A DNA stretch of 64,000 bases from an uncultured Paracoccaceae bacterium (GTDB taxonomy: Bacteria; Pseudomonadota; Alphaproteobacteria; Rhodobacterales; Rhodobacteraceae), in assembly GCA_947493335.1 (NCBI GenBank), contig CANLQO010000001.1, forward strand, positions 1,116,001 to 1,180,000, written 5' to 3'. The first letter of the stretch is position 1. Every line of letters begins with the position of its first letter. Of the stretch, positions 37,211-48,164 are shown piece after piece. The notes below the pieces were generated by a model. It was given only the letters and a program-made list of their open reading frames with translations, was not told where the DNA came from and searched no databases. The position numbers and the translations under genes were made by a program.

Positions 37211-38665
37211 ATGGTCTCGCGCGTCATTCCGGTTGAAAATTTTGATCTTGTGATCTTTGGCGGCACAGGCGATCTGGCCCGCCGCAAGATCCTGCCAGGC
37301 TTGTTTCGGCGTTTTCTGGCTGGCCAGATGCCGGCCGACAGCCGAATTATCGGTGCGGCGCGCTCCGACATTGATGCCGATGGGTATCGCGCGATGGTCA
37401 GGGATGCGATCGCCGAGTTCGGCGGCGCCGAAAAAAACAACGCAGCGAAACTGTCTGCGTTTTTGGCTCAACTTGACTATGTCACCATCGACGCCATGGG
37501 TGAGGGTGGCTGGGACGACCTTTCAAAATTGATGCGGAAAGATGTGGTTCGCGCCTTCTATTTCTCGGTCGGGCCAAGCCTTTTCGGCGCGCTGGCGGAA
37601 CGACTTCACAAGCACAAGATTGCGGATCGCAAAAGCCGGATCGTTGTGGAAAAGCCCTTTGGCCGTGATCTTGAATCAGCACAAGACCTCAACGCCACGC
37701 TCGCCGCACACTTCAAAGAGGCGCAGATTTACCGGATCGATCATTACCTGGGCAAGGAAACCGTTCAGAACCTGATGGCGGTGCGGTTTGGCAATGTCCT
37801 GTTCGAGCCGCTTTGGAACAACCACTATGTCGACCACATCGAAGTCACGGTGGCCGAAACGGTGGGCGTGGGTGGGCGCGGCGCTTATTATGACAAGTCC
37901 GGCGCGATGCGCGATATGGTGCAGAACCACCTGATGCAGCTTCTGTGCCTGATCGCGATGGAGCCGCCCAGCCGCTTTGGGGCCGATGAGGTTCGCGACG
38001 AAAAACTCAAGGTGATCCGCGCGCTCGACCCGGTAGAGCCGCACCACATCGTGCGCGGCCAATACGAAGCCGATGGCGACGAGAAAAGCTATCGTGACGA
38101 TGCCGAAAACCCCAAAAGCTTTACCGAAAGCTTCATTGCGCTGAAATGCGGCATTTCCAACTGGCGTTGGGCCGGGGTGCCGTTCTATTTGCGCACCGGC
38201 AAGAAGATGAAGGCACGGGTCAGTTCCATCGACGTCGTTTTCAAAGACCTCGGGCACACGATCTTTGAAGGCGATCACGCACGGCACCGCAATATCCTTT
38301 CTATTCGGCTTCAGCCGAATGAAGGAATGGATCTGCAGGTCACCATCAAGGAGCCGGGGCCGGGTGGGATGCGCCTGATTGATGTCCCACTTGATATGAC
38401 CTTTGCTGATGCCTTGGGCGACGATGCCGAGGATTCAGCAGACGCCTATGAACGCCTGATCATGGATGTGATCCGCGGCAATCAGACGCTTTTCATGCGC
38501 GGGGACGAGGTTGAGGCCGCATGGGCCTGGACTGATCCCTTGATCAACGGTTGGGAGGCGCGCAACGATGTACCAAAGACCTATGAACAGGGCAGCGCCG
38601 GACCGGAAGATGCCATGATGCTGATGCATCGTGATGGCCGAAAGTGGCGCGAAATCAAAGGATAA
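37211..38665 (+). CDS. zwf: Glucose-6-phosphate 1-dehydrogenase
   Basis: A 484-residue NAD(P)-dependent enzyme that oxidises glucose-6-phosphate to the lactone, the entry to the Entner-Doudoroff and pentose-phosphate routes. It has the Rossmann start LVIFGGTGDLARRKILPGLF (about 13-32), the catalytic RIDHYLGKETVQN (about 177-189) and EKPFGRD. The ATG at 37211 follows AGAGG. It heads an operon with pgl (4 bp gap) and pgi (3 bp gap). Confidence 0.98.
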   Translation: MVSRVIPVENFDLVIFGGTGDLARRKILPGLFRRFLAGQMPADSRIIGAARSDIDADGYRAMVRDAIAEFGGAEKNNAAKLSAFLAQLDYVTIDAMGEGGWDDLSKLMRKDVVRAFYFSVGPSLFGALAERLHKHKIADRKSRIVVEKPFGRDLESAQDLNATLAAHFKEAQIYRIDHYLGKETVQNLMAVRFGNVLFEPLWNNHYVDHIEVTVAETVGVGGRGAYYDKSGAMRDMVQNHLMQLLCLIAMEPPSRFGADEVRDEKLKVIRALDPVEPHHIVRGQYEADGDEKSYRDDAENPKSFTESFIALKCGISNWRWAGVPFYLRTGKKMKARVSSIDVVFKDLGHTIFEGDHARHRNILSIRLQPNEGMDLQVTIKEPGPGGMRLIDVPLDMTFADALGDDAEDSADAYERLIMDVIRGNQTLFMRGDEVEAAWAWTDPLINGWEARNDVPKTYEQGSAGPEDAMMLMHRDGRKWREIKG

Positions 38666-38669
38666 GCGG

Positions 38670-39341
38670 ATGGAATTCAAGCAATATCCTGACAGCGAAA
38701 TGATGATGATTGATCTGGCCGACACTTTGGCCGGTGAGCTGGAAAACGCGCTGCTGACACATGATAAAGTGTCTTTTGCCGTACCCGGGGGCACCACGCC
38801 GGGCCCAATCTTTGACAATTTGTGTGATGCGCGGCTCGACTGGGGACGCGTGCATGTGATGCTTACCGACGAACGCTGGGTGCCGGAAACGTCAGACCGC
38901 TCTAACACACGGTTGTTGCGGCAGCGACTTTTGGTGGGACGGGCCGCAGATGCTGTCTATGTCCCGCTTTATGCGCAGGCCGAAACGCCGGAAGAAAAAT
39001 TGCCCGACTTGCAGGCCGCCCTTGCCGATGAACTGCCGATCTCGGTGATGTTGCTGGGCATGGGTGCGGATATGCACACAGCGAGCATCTTTCCCGGTGC
39101 GGATCAGTTGGACGCGGCCTTGCACGGCGACGCATCATTGGTGGCGATGCGTGCGCCGGGTGCACCGGAACCACGCATCACATTATCCGCCAAAGTGCTA
39201 CGCGGTGCGATGAGCCGTCACATCGTGATCATCGGCGCAGAAAAACGCGAAGCGCTTGAAAAGGCGCGTCATTTGTCGCCGGAAGAGGCGCCGGTTGCGG
39301 CCGTTCTCGCCGGTTCGACCGTACATTGGGCGGAGAAATAG
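38670..39341 (+). CDS. pgl: 6-phosphogluconolactonase
   Basis: A 223-residue enzyme that hydrolyses 6-phosphogluconolactone. It belongs to the DevB/SOL form: VSFAVPGGTTPGPIFDNL (about 33-50), VMLTDERWVP (about 63-72) and LLGMGADMHTASIFPG (about 130-145). It begins 4 bp after zwf and ends 3 bp before pgi, an arrangement typical of Rhodobacterales. Confidence 0.95.
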   Translation: MEFKQYPDSEMMMIDLADTLAGELENALLTHDKVSFAVPGGTTPGPIFDNLCDARLDWGRVHVMLTDERWVPETSDRSNTRLLRQRLLVGRAADAVYVPLYAQAETPEEKLPDLQAALADELPISVMLLGMGADMHTASIFPGADQLDAALHGDASLVAMRAPGAPEPRITLSAKVLRGAMSRHIVIIGAEKREALEKARHLSPEEAPVAAVLAGSTVHWAEK

Positions 39342-39344
39342 ACC

Positions 39345-40943
39345 ATGTGGAACAAGCTGCAAGCGCATCATGACGCGGTCAAGGATCGTCGGTTTGAAAC
39401 CATGGTTGATGCAGGCCGTGCGGCCGATTTCGTTGCAGAGACGGGCGATATGCGGCTGGACTACGCCAAAACGAACATCGACGCTGAGGGGCGCAAGCTT
39501 TTGATTGACCTGCTGGATCAGGCAGGTGTTGCGGCAAAGCGCGACGCAATGTTTAGCGGGCAGGCGATCAACGACACCGAAGGTCGCGCCGTGTTGCATA
39601 CGGCCTTGCGCAATCTGGACGGCGGTCCCGTCATGGTCGATGGAGAGGACGTGATCCCCGGCGTCCGGGACACCCTGTCGCGGATGATCACCTTTTCCAA
39701 AGCCGTCCGAAATGGGACGATTGAGGGGCAGGGCGGCCCTTATACGGATGTCGTGAACATCGGCATCGGTGGCTCGGACCTTGGCCCAGCCATGGCCGTG
39801 AAGGCATTGGCACCCTATCACAATGGGCCACGGTGTCACTTCGTCTCAAACGTTGATCCCGCTGATATTGCTGAGGTTTTACGCACCTGCGACCCTGAAC
39901 GCACGCTGGTCATTGTCGCATCCAAGACTTTTACCACGATCGAGACCATGACCAATGCCCGCACGGCGAAGGCCTGGATGAGCGAGAAGGTCAGCGACCC
40001 CGCCAGCCAGTTCGTCGCGCTGTCTACTGCGGATGAAAAGACCGCAGAATTTGGCATCGCACCCAACAGGGTTTTCGGGTTTGAGGACTGGGTTGGCGGG
40101 CGTTATTCGATGTGGGGGCCCATCGGCCTGTCGGTCCTATTGGCAGTTGGGGCCGATGCTTTCACTGCGTTTCTACGTGGCGGACAGGATATGGACCGTC
40201 ATTTTCAAGCCGCGCGATGGCAGGAAAATCTGCCTGCGATGCTCGCTTTGGTGGGTATTTGGCACAACCAGATCTGTGGCCACGCGACCCGCGCTGTTCT
40301 GCCTTATGACAATCTTCTCATGCGGTTACCGGCCTATCTTCAACAGCTTGAGATGGAAAGTAACGGCAAAGGTGTGACGATGGAGGGTGAGAGCCTGACC
40401 ATCAACTCCGGCCCTGTTGTTTGGGGTGAGCCGGGCACCAACGGGCAGCACGCATTTTATCAGCTCATCCACCAGGGCACCCGAGTTGTACCTTGCGAGT
40501 TTCTCGTCGCGGCCCGGGGTCATGAGGATGATTTGCATCACCAACACCAGCTTCTGGTTGCCAATTGTCTGGCGCAATCAGAAGCGCTCATGAAGGGTCG
40601 CGATCTGGATGAAGCACGCAGCAAGGTGGCCGGAAAATTTGAGGGGGCGGAGCTGGAACGGCAAGCAGCCCATCGGGTCTTTCCGGGGAATCGTCCAAGC
40701 ATTACAATATCCTATCCGCAGCTGACCCCCCATGTTTTGGGCCAGATCATCGCACTTTATGAACACCGGGTTTTCGTTGAAGGGGTGGTCTTGGGGATCA
40801 ACTCCTATGACCAATGGGGGGTTGAACTGGGCAAGGAACTTGCCACCGCACTGCAACCCGTTGTTGAGGGCAAAGAGAGTGCGGAGGGCAAGGATGGCTC
40901 AACTGCCGCACTGGTCGGATTTTTGCAGAAACATGGTGTCTGA
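39345..40943 (+). CDS. pgi: Glucose-6-phosphate isomerase
   Basis: A 532-residue enzyme interconverting glucose- and fructose-6-phosphate. Signature segments are [14 protein letters not shown] (about 141-154), [13 protein letters not shown] (about 192-204), the PGI signature around [13 protein letters not shown] (about 251-263), and the catalytic Glu and His regions ([21 protein letters not shown]). The length is close to the family norm. In an Entner-Doudoroff organism it recycles fructose-6-phosphate back to zwf. Confidence 0.98.
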   Translation: MWNKLQAHHDAVKDRRFETMVDAGRAADFVAETGDMRLDYAKTNIDAEGRKLLIDLLDQAGVAAKRDAMFSGQAINDTEGRAVLHTALRNLDGGPVMVDGEDVIPGVRDTLSRMITFSKAVRNGTIEGQGGPYTDVVNIGIGGSDLGPAMAVKALAPYHNGPRCHFVSNVDPADIAEVLRTCDPERTLVIVASKTFTTIETMTNARTAKAWMSEKVSDPASQFVALSTADEKTAEFGIAPNRVFGFEDWVGGRYSMWGPIGLSVLLAVGADAFTAFLRGGQDMDRHFQAARWQENLPAMLALVGIWHNQICGHATRAVLPYDNLLMRLPAYLQQLEMESNGKGVTMEGESLTINSGPVVWGEPGTNGQHAFYQLIHQGTRVVPCEFLVAARGHEDDLHHQHQLLVANCLAQSEALMKGRDLDEARSKVAGKFEGAELERQAAHRVFPGNRPSITISYPQLTPHVLGQIIALYEHRVFVEGVVLGINSYDQWGVELGKELATALQPVVEGKESAEGKDGSTAALVGFLQKHGV

Positions 40944-40990
40944 ACGCAGGTTAAGCCGTTAGTCTGCCTGCAAAAAAGAGGGCAGAGCAG

Positions 40991-41449
40991 ATGTCAGTTG
41001 AACTTATTTCCTATGCGGTTGCGGCGCTCTTGGCAGTGGCTGCCCTGATGGATTGCAAAACCGCGCGCATCCCAAATTGGCTTATTGGGGTGATGGTCGC
41101 GCTTTTCGTCGCCAAGGTAATATTCTTCCCGCAAGCCGTTGATATCTTGTGGCAATTGGTCTTTGCGGTTTGCGTTCTGATTGGCGGTTTCGGGCTGTTC
41201 GCAACGGGCGGCTTTGGGGCAGGCGCGGTAAAGCTGATGGCGGTCACAGCGCTTTTCATGCCTTTGGATCGTCTGGGCATTCTGGGGTTGTCGCTGCTAG
41301 CGGGGATCATCATCTCTTTGTTTTTATTCGGCTTTTTGCGTAGCCTATTTGGGTCGGAGGACAGCAGTTGGAAAGTCCTGCGCGCCCGCGTCATCCCCAT
41401 GGCCGTCCCCATTGGGGCGTCCGGGATTTTGGGACTTTTCGTGCTGTAA
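40991..41449 (+). CDS. Type IV prepilin peptidase (CpaA-like) homologue lacking one catalytic Asp
   Basis: A 152-residue membrane protein with about five helices, of the size of CpaA/TadV, which trims Flp pilins. The first aspartate is present (Asp21 in LMDCKTARIPNWL). The second motif, normally GxGDxKL, reads GFGAGAVKLM, with Ala79 (codon GCG at 41225-41227) where the second catalytic Asp should be. Enzymes of this class need both Asp residues, so the protein is probably inactive or has another role. No tad/flp pilus genes are in the window. It is separated from pgi by 47 bp. Confidence 0.8.
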   Translation: MSVELISYAVAALLAVAALMDCKTARIPNWLIGVMVALFVAKVIFFPQAVDILWQLVFAVCVLIGGFGLFATGGFGAGAVKLMAVTALFMPLDRLGILGLSLLAGIIISLFLFGFLRSLFGSEDSSWKVLRARVIPMAVPIGASGILGLFVL

Positions 41450-41457
41450 CAAAGGCT

Positions 41458-41531
41458 TGGAGCGGGTAACGGGAATCGAACCCGTAACTGAAGCTTGGGA
41501 AGCTTTCGTGATACCTTTTCACCATACCCGC
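41458..41531 (-). tRNA. tRNA-Gly (anticodon CCC)
   Basis: The minus strand folds as a 74-nt cloverleaf including encoded CCA. The acceptor is GCGGGTA/TACCCGC, the D stem GTGA/TCAC, the anticodon loop TTCCCAA (anticodon CCC) on stem AAAGC/GCTTC with one A-C mismatch at its base, and the T arm ACGGG-TTCGATT-CCCGT. The discriminator is U. The 236-bp gap to the next gene (41532-41767) shows no gene or integrase that I can support. Confidence 0.93.
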
Positions 41532-41767
41532 CGCCTGTTGTTGAGGTATGCCCAAGGCATCGTACTGTCAATCAGGCAAGTACAGAACCCGTTCGCTTTC
41601 CGTACACAAACCATACACAAACTATGCGGACCGATGCCTTAACGGGCATTTACCACCTTTTGACCCAGAGGTCGGGTTTTCCTGACTATGGGGAGAACAC
41701 AAGCTGACCTAGGGTCGCAGGGAATTATTGGGATACGTTCCCCCGTTTTTGATTGGGCTCGTGCGTC

Positions 41768-42490
41768 ATGGTGTTTGCGTTTTTGAACCGCCTTTTGGCG
41801 GACCCATTGTTGCTGTTTGGTGTCATCTCTGGCGTGCTGAGCGTTTATGCGTACTTCCCCTATATTCGTGATACGATTGCTGGACGCACCAAACCAGAGC
41901 GCGCGTCCTGGCTGATCTGGTCGGTGCTTGGGTCGATCGCGCTGGCCAGCCAGATAGCCGAAGGGGCCAGCACATCGCTTTGGTTTGCTGTGGTGCAGGT
42001 CAGCGGCACTGTCATCGTGTTTTTGTTGTCGATCACGAAAGGACATGGTGATTATCTGTGTCGTCGCAACCGTTTGATCCTGCCAGTGGCCGGGGCGGGA
42101 CTTGTGTTGTGGTATCTGACAGATGTCCCGGCCTTTGCGTTGGTCATCACGATCAGCATCAGTTTGATGGCAGGTGGCGTAACGATCTGGAAAGCCTATC
42201 GCGATCCGGGCAGTGAAACCATGACCACATGGTTGGTGTCGTTGGCGGCGGCATGGTTTGCGGTGCTGTCGGTGGGCGCGTTGGATTGGTTCATGTTGGC
42301 CTATCCGCTGTATCTGCTGGCGCTTTATACTGGGATCGTCGCGGCCATGACATTTGGGCGCGTCACGGGGCAGGCGCCGTTTGTCGATGATTTTGTCTGG
42401 TATTCACGTCGCGCCCAACAGGGCTATGTGATGCCGCCAAAACTGCCAGTTCCTGTTCCCGCAGAAAAGTCCGTTTTGGCTGCCGCCTGA
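41768..42490 (+). CDS. Predicted membrane protein of unknown function
   Basis: A 240-residue protein with about seven hydrophobic helices, evenly spaced, and a soluble C-terminal tail (VWYSRRAQQGYVMPPKLP onward). The early segment FPYIRDTIAGRTKPERASWLIW, with Pro-Tyr in helix 1-2 and a Trp in the next, resembles PQ-loop/SWEET-like small membrane proteins, but I cannot assign a family. The start ATG at 41768 is preferred over a TTG at 41753. It follows the tRNA gap and precedes an ArsR operon. Confidence 0.7.
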   Translation: MVFAFLNRLLADPLLLFGVISGVLSVYAYFPYIRDTIAGRTKPERASWLIWSVLGSIALASQIAEGASTSLWFAVVQVSGTVIVFLLSITKGHGDYLCRRNRLILPVAGAGLVLWYLTDVPAFALVITISISLMAGGVTIWKAYRDPGSETMTTWLVSLAAAWFAVLSVGALDWFMLAYPLYLLALYTGIVAAMTFGRVTGQAPFVDDFVWYSRRAQQGYVMPPKLPVPVPAEKSVLAAA

Positions 42491-42518
42491 AAGGGGGTTG
42501 CAGCCGGGCTCGAATTGC

Positions 42519-42542
42519 GTAACTTTCAAGTTACGTAACTTG
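42519..42542. promoter_or_regulatory. Overlapping ArsR-type operators
   Basis: Three alternating half-sites give GTAACTTTCAAGTTAC (42519-42534) and the perfect palindrome CAAGTTACGTAACTTG (42527-42542). The cluster ends 10 bp before the arsR-family ATG, so autorepression by that regulator is the simplest reading. Confidence 0.7.
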
Positions 42543-42552
42543 AGGATTACCA

Positions 42553-42894
42553 ATGGAGCCGGTTCTGGCAGCTTCTGAAAATGACGATGTCATGGATGCG
42601 CTTGGCAATGATGTCCGGCGAGAGATCATCGCGATTCTGGCGCAGGGACCACAGCCAGCAGGCGCAATTGCGGCGCATTTTGCGATCAGTCGTCCGGCGA
42701 TTTCCAAACATTTGCGACAATTGAAGGCCGCAAGACTGATCGCCGTTGACCGACATGGCACGCGGCAGGTTTATCGGCTGGATAACCATGGCTTTGATAC
42801 GGCGCGGGCCTGGCTGGATCAATTCTGGCCCGAGGCATTGCAGCGGTTCCGGATGGTGGCCGAAAACACCTATGAAAGGGGCGGCAATGACTGA
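42553..42894 (+). CDS. ArsR-family winged-helix repressor
   Basis: A 113-residue regulator with a wHTH spanning RREIIAILAQGPQPAGAIAA and ISRPAISKHLRQLKAARLI (about 42-60), then VDRHGTRQVYRLD. It has no cysteine metal site, so it belongs to the non-metal ArsR group (SdpR-like) that is typically paired with SRPBCC/AHSA1 proteins, as here. The ATG of the SRPBCC gene lies inside its 3' end. Palindromic operators lie directly upstream. Confidence 0.9.
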   Translation: MEPVLAASENDDVMDALGNDVRREIIAILAQGPQPAGAIAAHFAISRPAISKHLRQLKAARLIAVDRHGTRQVYRLDNHGFDTARAWLDQFWPEALQRFRMVAENTYERGGND

Positions 42895-43333
42895 GGTGCT
42901 TGTGCATGAGGTGGCGCTGCGCTGCTCGGTCGAGCATGCGTTTGCCGTTTTCACCGCAAAGGTCGATCTTTGGTGGCCTCGTGGGCATCGCAAGCTGGAC
43001 GGGTCGGTTCTGCGGCACGAGGCCCATGAAGGTGGCAGATTGTTCGAACGCGCGCCCAATGGTGAAGAGTTCGTACTGGCCGATGTGCTGGTCTGTGATC
43101 CGCCGCATGAGCTGCGGCTGGCATGGCATCCGGGCAAGATCACGGCCCCTACGCAGACGGTGATCACCTTTACCGCACAGGGCCCGCATGAGGCGGTTGT
43201 GCGCGTCGAACATACCGAAGGTGCGGCCGCATTGGGCGCGCATTGGAGCAGCCGTGCAGCGCTGTTCAACAACGGCTGGACCAAAGTGCTGGCCGCACTC
43301 AGCACATTTATCGAAAGGGAAGAAGATGCTTGA
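42887..43333 (+). CDS. SRPBCC / AHSA1-like domain protein
   Basis: A 148-residue START-like protein with a hydrophobic ligand cavity. It shows the AHSA1 pattern: LRCSVEHAFAVFTAKVDLWWP at the N-terminus, EEFVLADVLVCDPPHELRLAW in the middle, and GWTKVLAALSTFIERE at the C-terminus. It overlaps the regulator gene by 8 nt and the DUF1761 gene by 8 nt, a compact three-gene operon. The ligand is unknown. Confidence 0.87.
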   Translation: MTEVLVHEVALRCSVEHAFAVFTAKVDLWWPRGHRKLDGSVLRHEAHEGGRLFERAPNGEEFVLADVLVCDPPHELRLAWHPGKITAPTQTVITFTAQGPHEAVVRVEHTEGAAALGAHWSSRAALFNNGWTKVLAALSTFIEREEDA

Positions 43334-43736
43334 ATTTGCGGGATTGAACTGGCTGGCCATTCTGGCCTGTGTGATTGTCGGACAGATTGTGTTGACGGTC
43401 TGGTTTGCGGTGATCTTCGCTGATCCCTGGGCCAAGGCCTATGGCGCGGCAGACAAGGCACAACATACCGCTGAGGTGCCGATGTACACCTACGGCATCG
43501 GGCTGGTCTGCATGATCCTGCTAAGCCTTGGGCAGGCTGTTCTGCATGCCTCTGTGGGGGTAAGCAGCCTTGGCGCGGGGCTGATGGTGGGTCTGTTTGT
43601 CGCGGTGATGTTCTGCGTTGCGACGGCGCTGCCGGGCTATGCATTCTTGCTGCGTTATGGGGCCTTCAAACTGGCCATTGGCGCGCAGGTTCTGGTGATC
43701 CTGCTGCACGCCATCATCCTGTCGGTCTGGACTTAG
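43326..43736 (+). CDS. DUF1761 membrane protein
   Basis: A 136-residue inner-membrane protein with four helices. The start MLEFAGLNWLAILACVIVGQI and the conserved GPxW-like AVIFADPWAKAYG segment (about 30-42) match DUF1761. It is the third gene of the ArsR-SRPBCC operon, an association seen in many bacteria with no known function. It overlaps the convergent ASKHA gene end by 4 nt. Confidence 0.82.
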   Translation: MLEFAGLNWLAILACVIVGQIVLTVWFAVIFADPWAKAYGAADKAQHTAEVPMYTYGIGLVCMILLSLGQAVLHASVGVSSLGAGLMVGLFVAVMFCVATALPGYAFLLRYGAFKLAIGAQVLVILLHAIILSVWT

Positions 43737-45769
43737 CCACGCCGCCTGCGTCGCCGTCCGCCACCATCCTCGCCGCCCGTGTTGTGGTTTGCCGCCGGAA
43801 GGTCGACGATGGAATTCAGGATCGGGAAAGGTTCAACCGCGTTTGGAATGTTGGACGCGTTGACAAAATGTTCCTGAAAGCGCGGCTCGATCGCGGTTTC
43901 GATCTTGTGGATCTTGTGGACGGTTTCTTCGATTTCGGTTCGAGCGGTGGTATTCAGCAGCGCAATGCGCGCGCCGGTGCCTGCGGCGTTGCCCGCAGAT
44001 GTCACCTTGTCCAGCGGCGCATCGGGGATCATGCCCAGCACCATGGCGTGTTTGGGTGAGATATTCGCGCCAAAAGCCCCGGCGAGGACAACGCGGTCGA
44101 CTTTGTCGATGTCGAACTTGTCCATCAACAGGCGCGCACCGGAGTAGAGCGCTGCCTTGGCCATCTGGATTTCGCGGATGTCGCGGTTGGTAACGGTGAT
44201 GCGTGGGCCACCATCAGCCGTGCCGTCATGGATGAGATAGCTGTTGGTGCGGCCATCAGGAAAGCAATTGGCGCTGCCGGTTTGTTCGGCGGATCCGATC
44301 AGGCCCGGTCCGTCAACGATCCCGGCCATGCGCATCTCTGCCACGATCTCGATAATGCCGGATCCGCAGATGCCGGTGACACCTGTCGTTGCGGTCTCTG
44401 CCGCGAACTTGGGGTCATCGGACCAGAGGTCACACCCGATGACCTTGAAGCGGGGCGTTTTGGTGGCGGGGTCAATTTCAACCCGCTCAATCGCGCCCGG
44501 TGCTGCGCGTTGGCCGCTGCTGATCTGCGCGCCCTCAAAGGCGGGGCCGGTCGGGGACGAGCAGGCAAGCACCTTGTGCTTGTTGCCCAGAATGATCTCT
44601 GCATTGGTGCCGACGTCCACGACAAGCACGAGGTCCTCGGATTTGTCGGGTGCCTCTGACAGGGCGACAGCCGCCGCATCCGCGCCGACGTGACCCGCGA
44701 TGCAGGGCAGCATGTAGACCCGCGCGGCAGGGTGCAGGTTGAGGTCCAGCTCCAGCGCGCGCAACGACAGCGATTCAGAGGTCGCGAGGGCAAATGGGGC
44801 CTGTCCCAGCTCAAACGGGTCGATACCCAGAAAGAGGTGGTGCATGACGGGGTTACAGACAAAGACCGCGTCAACGATGAGGTTGCGGTCAATGCCCGCT
44901 TCGGCCGCGATATTCACAAAGAGGCTGTTCATGCCCTCGCGGACGGCGCGCGTCATCTCTTCGGCACCAGAGGCGTTCATCATGCCGTAGCTGACGCGCG
45001 ACATCAGGTCTTCGCCAAAGCGGATTTGCGGGTTCATGACCCCGGATGAGGCCACAACATCGCCCGTGTGCAGATCGCACAGATGCGCGGCGATGGTGGT
45101 CGAACCAAGGTCCACCGCAAGGCCATAGATAGAGCCATCGTAGAAGCCGGGCCAGACCTGCATGATGCGCGGCGAGAAGGTCGCATCCCCAAGGTGGACC
45201 GCGCAAGTGACCTTCCATTCGCCTTTGCGCAGCGCCGGTTGCAGGGATTTGAGCACGCCAAGGTCAGCCTCAAGCGCGGGCAGGTCCCAGTCACGGCGCA
45301 GCGCGGTGATCAACCGCTCCAGATCGCCAGAGGGGTCGTGCATGTCGGGTTCAGCGACCTCGACATAGTAAAGCCGAGTGGAGGGGTTGAGCGTGATGTC
45401 GCGTGCCTCGGCCCGTTTGCGCACGACCTGCTTGTGGACCTGGCTTTCGGCGGGCACATCAATCACGACGTCCTTTTGCACCGTGGCCTGACAGCCGAGG
45501 CGGCGGCCCTTTCTCAGGCCGCGAATGTCGTCATAACGCTGTTCGGTGCTGTTCCATTCCGAAAGCGCGTCAGGTGCGACCGTCAGCCCGTGTTTGGGAA
45601 ACTCTCCCACGCCCGGCGTGATCTGGCATTTGGAGCAAATCCCACGCCCGCCGCAGACACTATCAAGGTCTACGCCCAACTGCCGCGCTGCAGTCAGGAT
45701 CGGTGTGCCGACGGGGAAGTGCCCTCGCTTGCCGGAGGGGGTAAAGATGACGAGGGGATCGTTGCTCAT
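43733..45769 (-). CDS. ASKHA ferredoxin-type corrinoid-reactivating protein (RamA/DUF4445-like)
   Basis: A 678-residue iron-sulfur protein that, in its family, uses ATP to reduce inactive Co(II) corrinoid back to Co(I) for methyltransferases such as MttB homologues. The N-terminal plant-type [2Fe-2S] domain has Cys39, Cys45, Cys48 and Cys93 (VCGGRGICSKC, GCQ). A linker leads to an ASKHA ATPase module (about 200-620) with AVDLGSTTIAAHL, VVDVGTNAEIILG and LAGAFGANISPKHA. The protein ends in a six-arginine tail (GGEDGGGRRRRRRG). It is separated from the mttB-like gene by 26 kb but serves the same reaction. Confidence 0.92.
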   Translation of the reverse strand: MSNDPLVIFTPSGKRGHFPVGTPILTAARQLGVDLDSVCGGRGICSKCQITPGVGEFPKHGLTVAPDALSEWNSTEQRYDDIRGLRKGRRLGCQATVQKDVVIDVPAESQVHKQVVRKRAEARDITLNPSTRLYYVEVAEPDMHDPSGDLERLITALRRDWDLPALEADLGVLKSLQPALRKGEWKVTCAVHLGDATFSPRIMQVWPGFYDGSIYGLAVDLGSTTIAAHLCDLHTGDVVASSGVMNPQIRFGEDLMSRVSYGMMNASGAEEMTRAVREGMNSLFVNIAAEAGIDRNLIVDAVFVCNPVMHHLFLGIDPFELGQAPFALATSESLSLRALELDLNLHPAARVYMLPCIAGHVGADAAAVALSEAPDKSEDLVLVVDVGTNAEIILGNKHKVLACSSPTGPAFEGAQISSGQRAAPGAIERVEIDPATKTPRFKVIGCDLWSDDPKFAAETATTGVTGICGSGIIEIVAEMRMAGIVDGPGLIGSAEQTGSANCFPDGRTNSYLIHDGTADGGPRITVTNRDIREIQMAKAALYSGARLLMDKFDIDKVDRVVLAGAFGANISPKHAMVLGMIPDAPLDKVTSAGNAAGTGARIALLNTTARTEIEETVHKIHKIETAIEPRFQEHFVNASNIPNAVEPFPILNSIVDLPAANHNTGGEDGGGRRRRRRG

Positions 45770-45868
45770 GCCTGGCCTTTTTGTCGCGTTGCGAGGAACT
45801 TAGCGGGTTCCAACCGCAAAAGAAGGCCAATTCCCGGCATAATGATTATGCGCAGCGGCATGGTTGCC

Positions 45869-46555
45869 CTAGCGCAGCAGGTCCGTGCCCCAAAGCCAGA
45901 CGCCAAGCGGAATGGGCGCGACACCAAGTGCGAGCGTCAAAAGCATCCAGCCGGGGTGGAAAAGGCGGCTGATTCCGGCAACCATCAAAATGCCGCCGCC
46001 ACCGCCGATCACGACAGATCCGGGCAAGTTGATCAGAGCGGCAATCATCAGGTAGCGCCAGTCAACCAGCATCCGCGCAAGTGGCTTTGGCAATGTCGTG
46101 GTAAGACCGTCCAGCCGATCCCGCGGGGCCTGTGTTTTGATCCGGTCGATCATGGCGCAGAGCCGCAAGAGGCGAAGATCGCGCAGGACCCGGTGCAGCC
46201 AGTCGAGCGAGACGAGCCGCCCGAAGATGAATGCCATGAACAGCCCGGCAACAGTGGCCAAAAAGACGAAGGGGGCGACGCGCGCACCTTCCATCAACAA
46301 TAGTGCTGCGCCAATCTCAACACCCGGCATGAAGGGGATGGCAATCAGGATGGCGTACCCAAGAAGCACAAGCGCCAATAGACCAAGCATCATTTGGCTG
46401 CCGCCAATCCCGGTCATCGTCATGGCCTGCAATGTGATCCATTCATAGAATTGCAGACCAACCCAGGCGAAGGCCACGGCAATGCCGACCCGGATCGCCA
46501 GTCGTGGCAGGCTTTGGCGCCAAGGTGGCGGAAGGGTCGGCGGTGGCTCGCGCAT
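45869..46555 (-). CDS. Predicted inner-membrane protein, VTT/DedA-like
   Basis: A 228-residue protein with about five or six hydrophobic segments. A proline-rich N-terminus (MREPPPTLPPPW) precedes helix 1. The region IAIPFMPGVEIGAALLLMEG (about 80-99) with its conserved Pro-Gly-Glu resembles the re-entrant loop of VTT/DedA/SNARE-associated proteins, and NLPGSVVIGGGGGI near 190 could be the second one. The ATG at 46555 is chosen; a longer frame overlaps guaB. The 99-bp gap to the ASKHA gene holds nothing visible. Confidence 0.7.
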   Translation of the reverse strand: MREPPPTLPPPWRQSLPRLAIRVGIAVAFAWVGLQFYEWITLQAMTMTGIGGSQMMLGLLALVLLGYAILIAIPFMPGVEIGAALLLMEGARVAPFVFLATVAGLFMAFIFGRLVSLDWLHRVLRDLRLLRLCAMIDRIKTQAPRDRLDGLTTTLPKPLARMLVDWRYLMIAALINLPGSVVIGGGGGILMVAGISRLFHPGWMLLTLALGVAPIPLGVWLWGTDLLR

Positions 46556-46640
46556 CCCGTGATGTTGCGCCCAAGATGTGGTGGACACAAGCGCGCAAAC
46601 GTCAATTTGTCCTTTCGCAGGTGCGGCATCCGTGCAATAG

Positions 46641-48125
<1,485 letters not shown>

Positions 48126-48164
48126 GTTTATCAGCATGTTGGATGCTGTACCTCATGTAGCGCG

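Noticed and set aside
41532-41767. Integration remnant or attachment site beside tRNA-Gly
   Set aside because: A short minus-strand frame is present (about 41565-41641), but no integrase similarity and no duplicated tRNA 3' end are visible in the window.
45068-46303. Long open frame opposite the ASKHA gene
   Set aside because: It is the antisense shadow of a well-supported conserved gene and lacks any recognisable domain.
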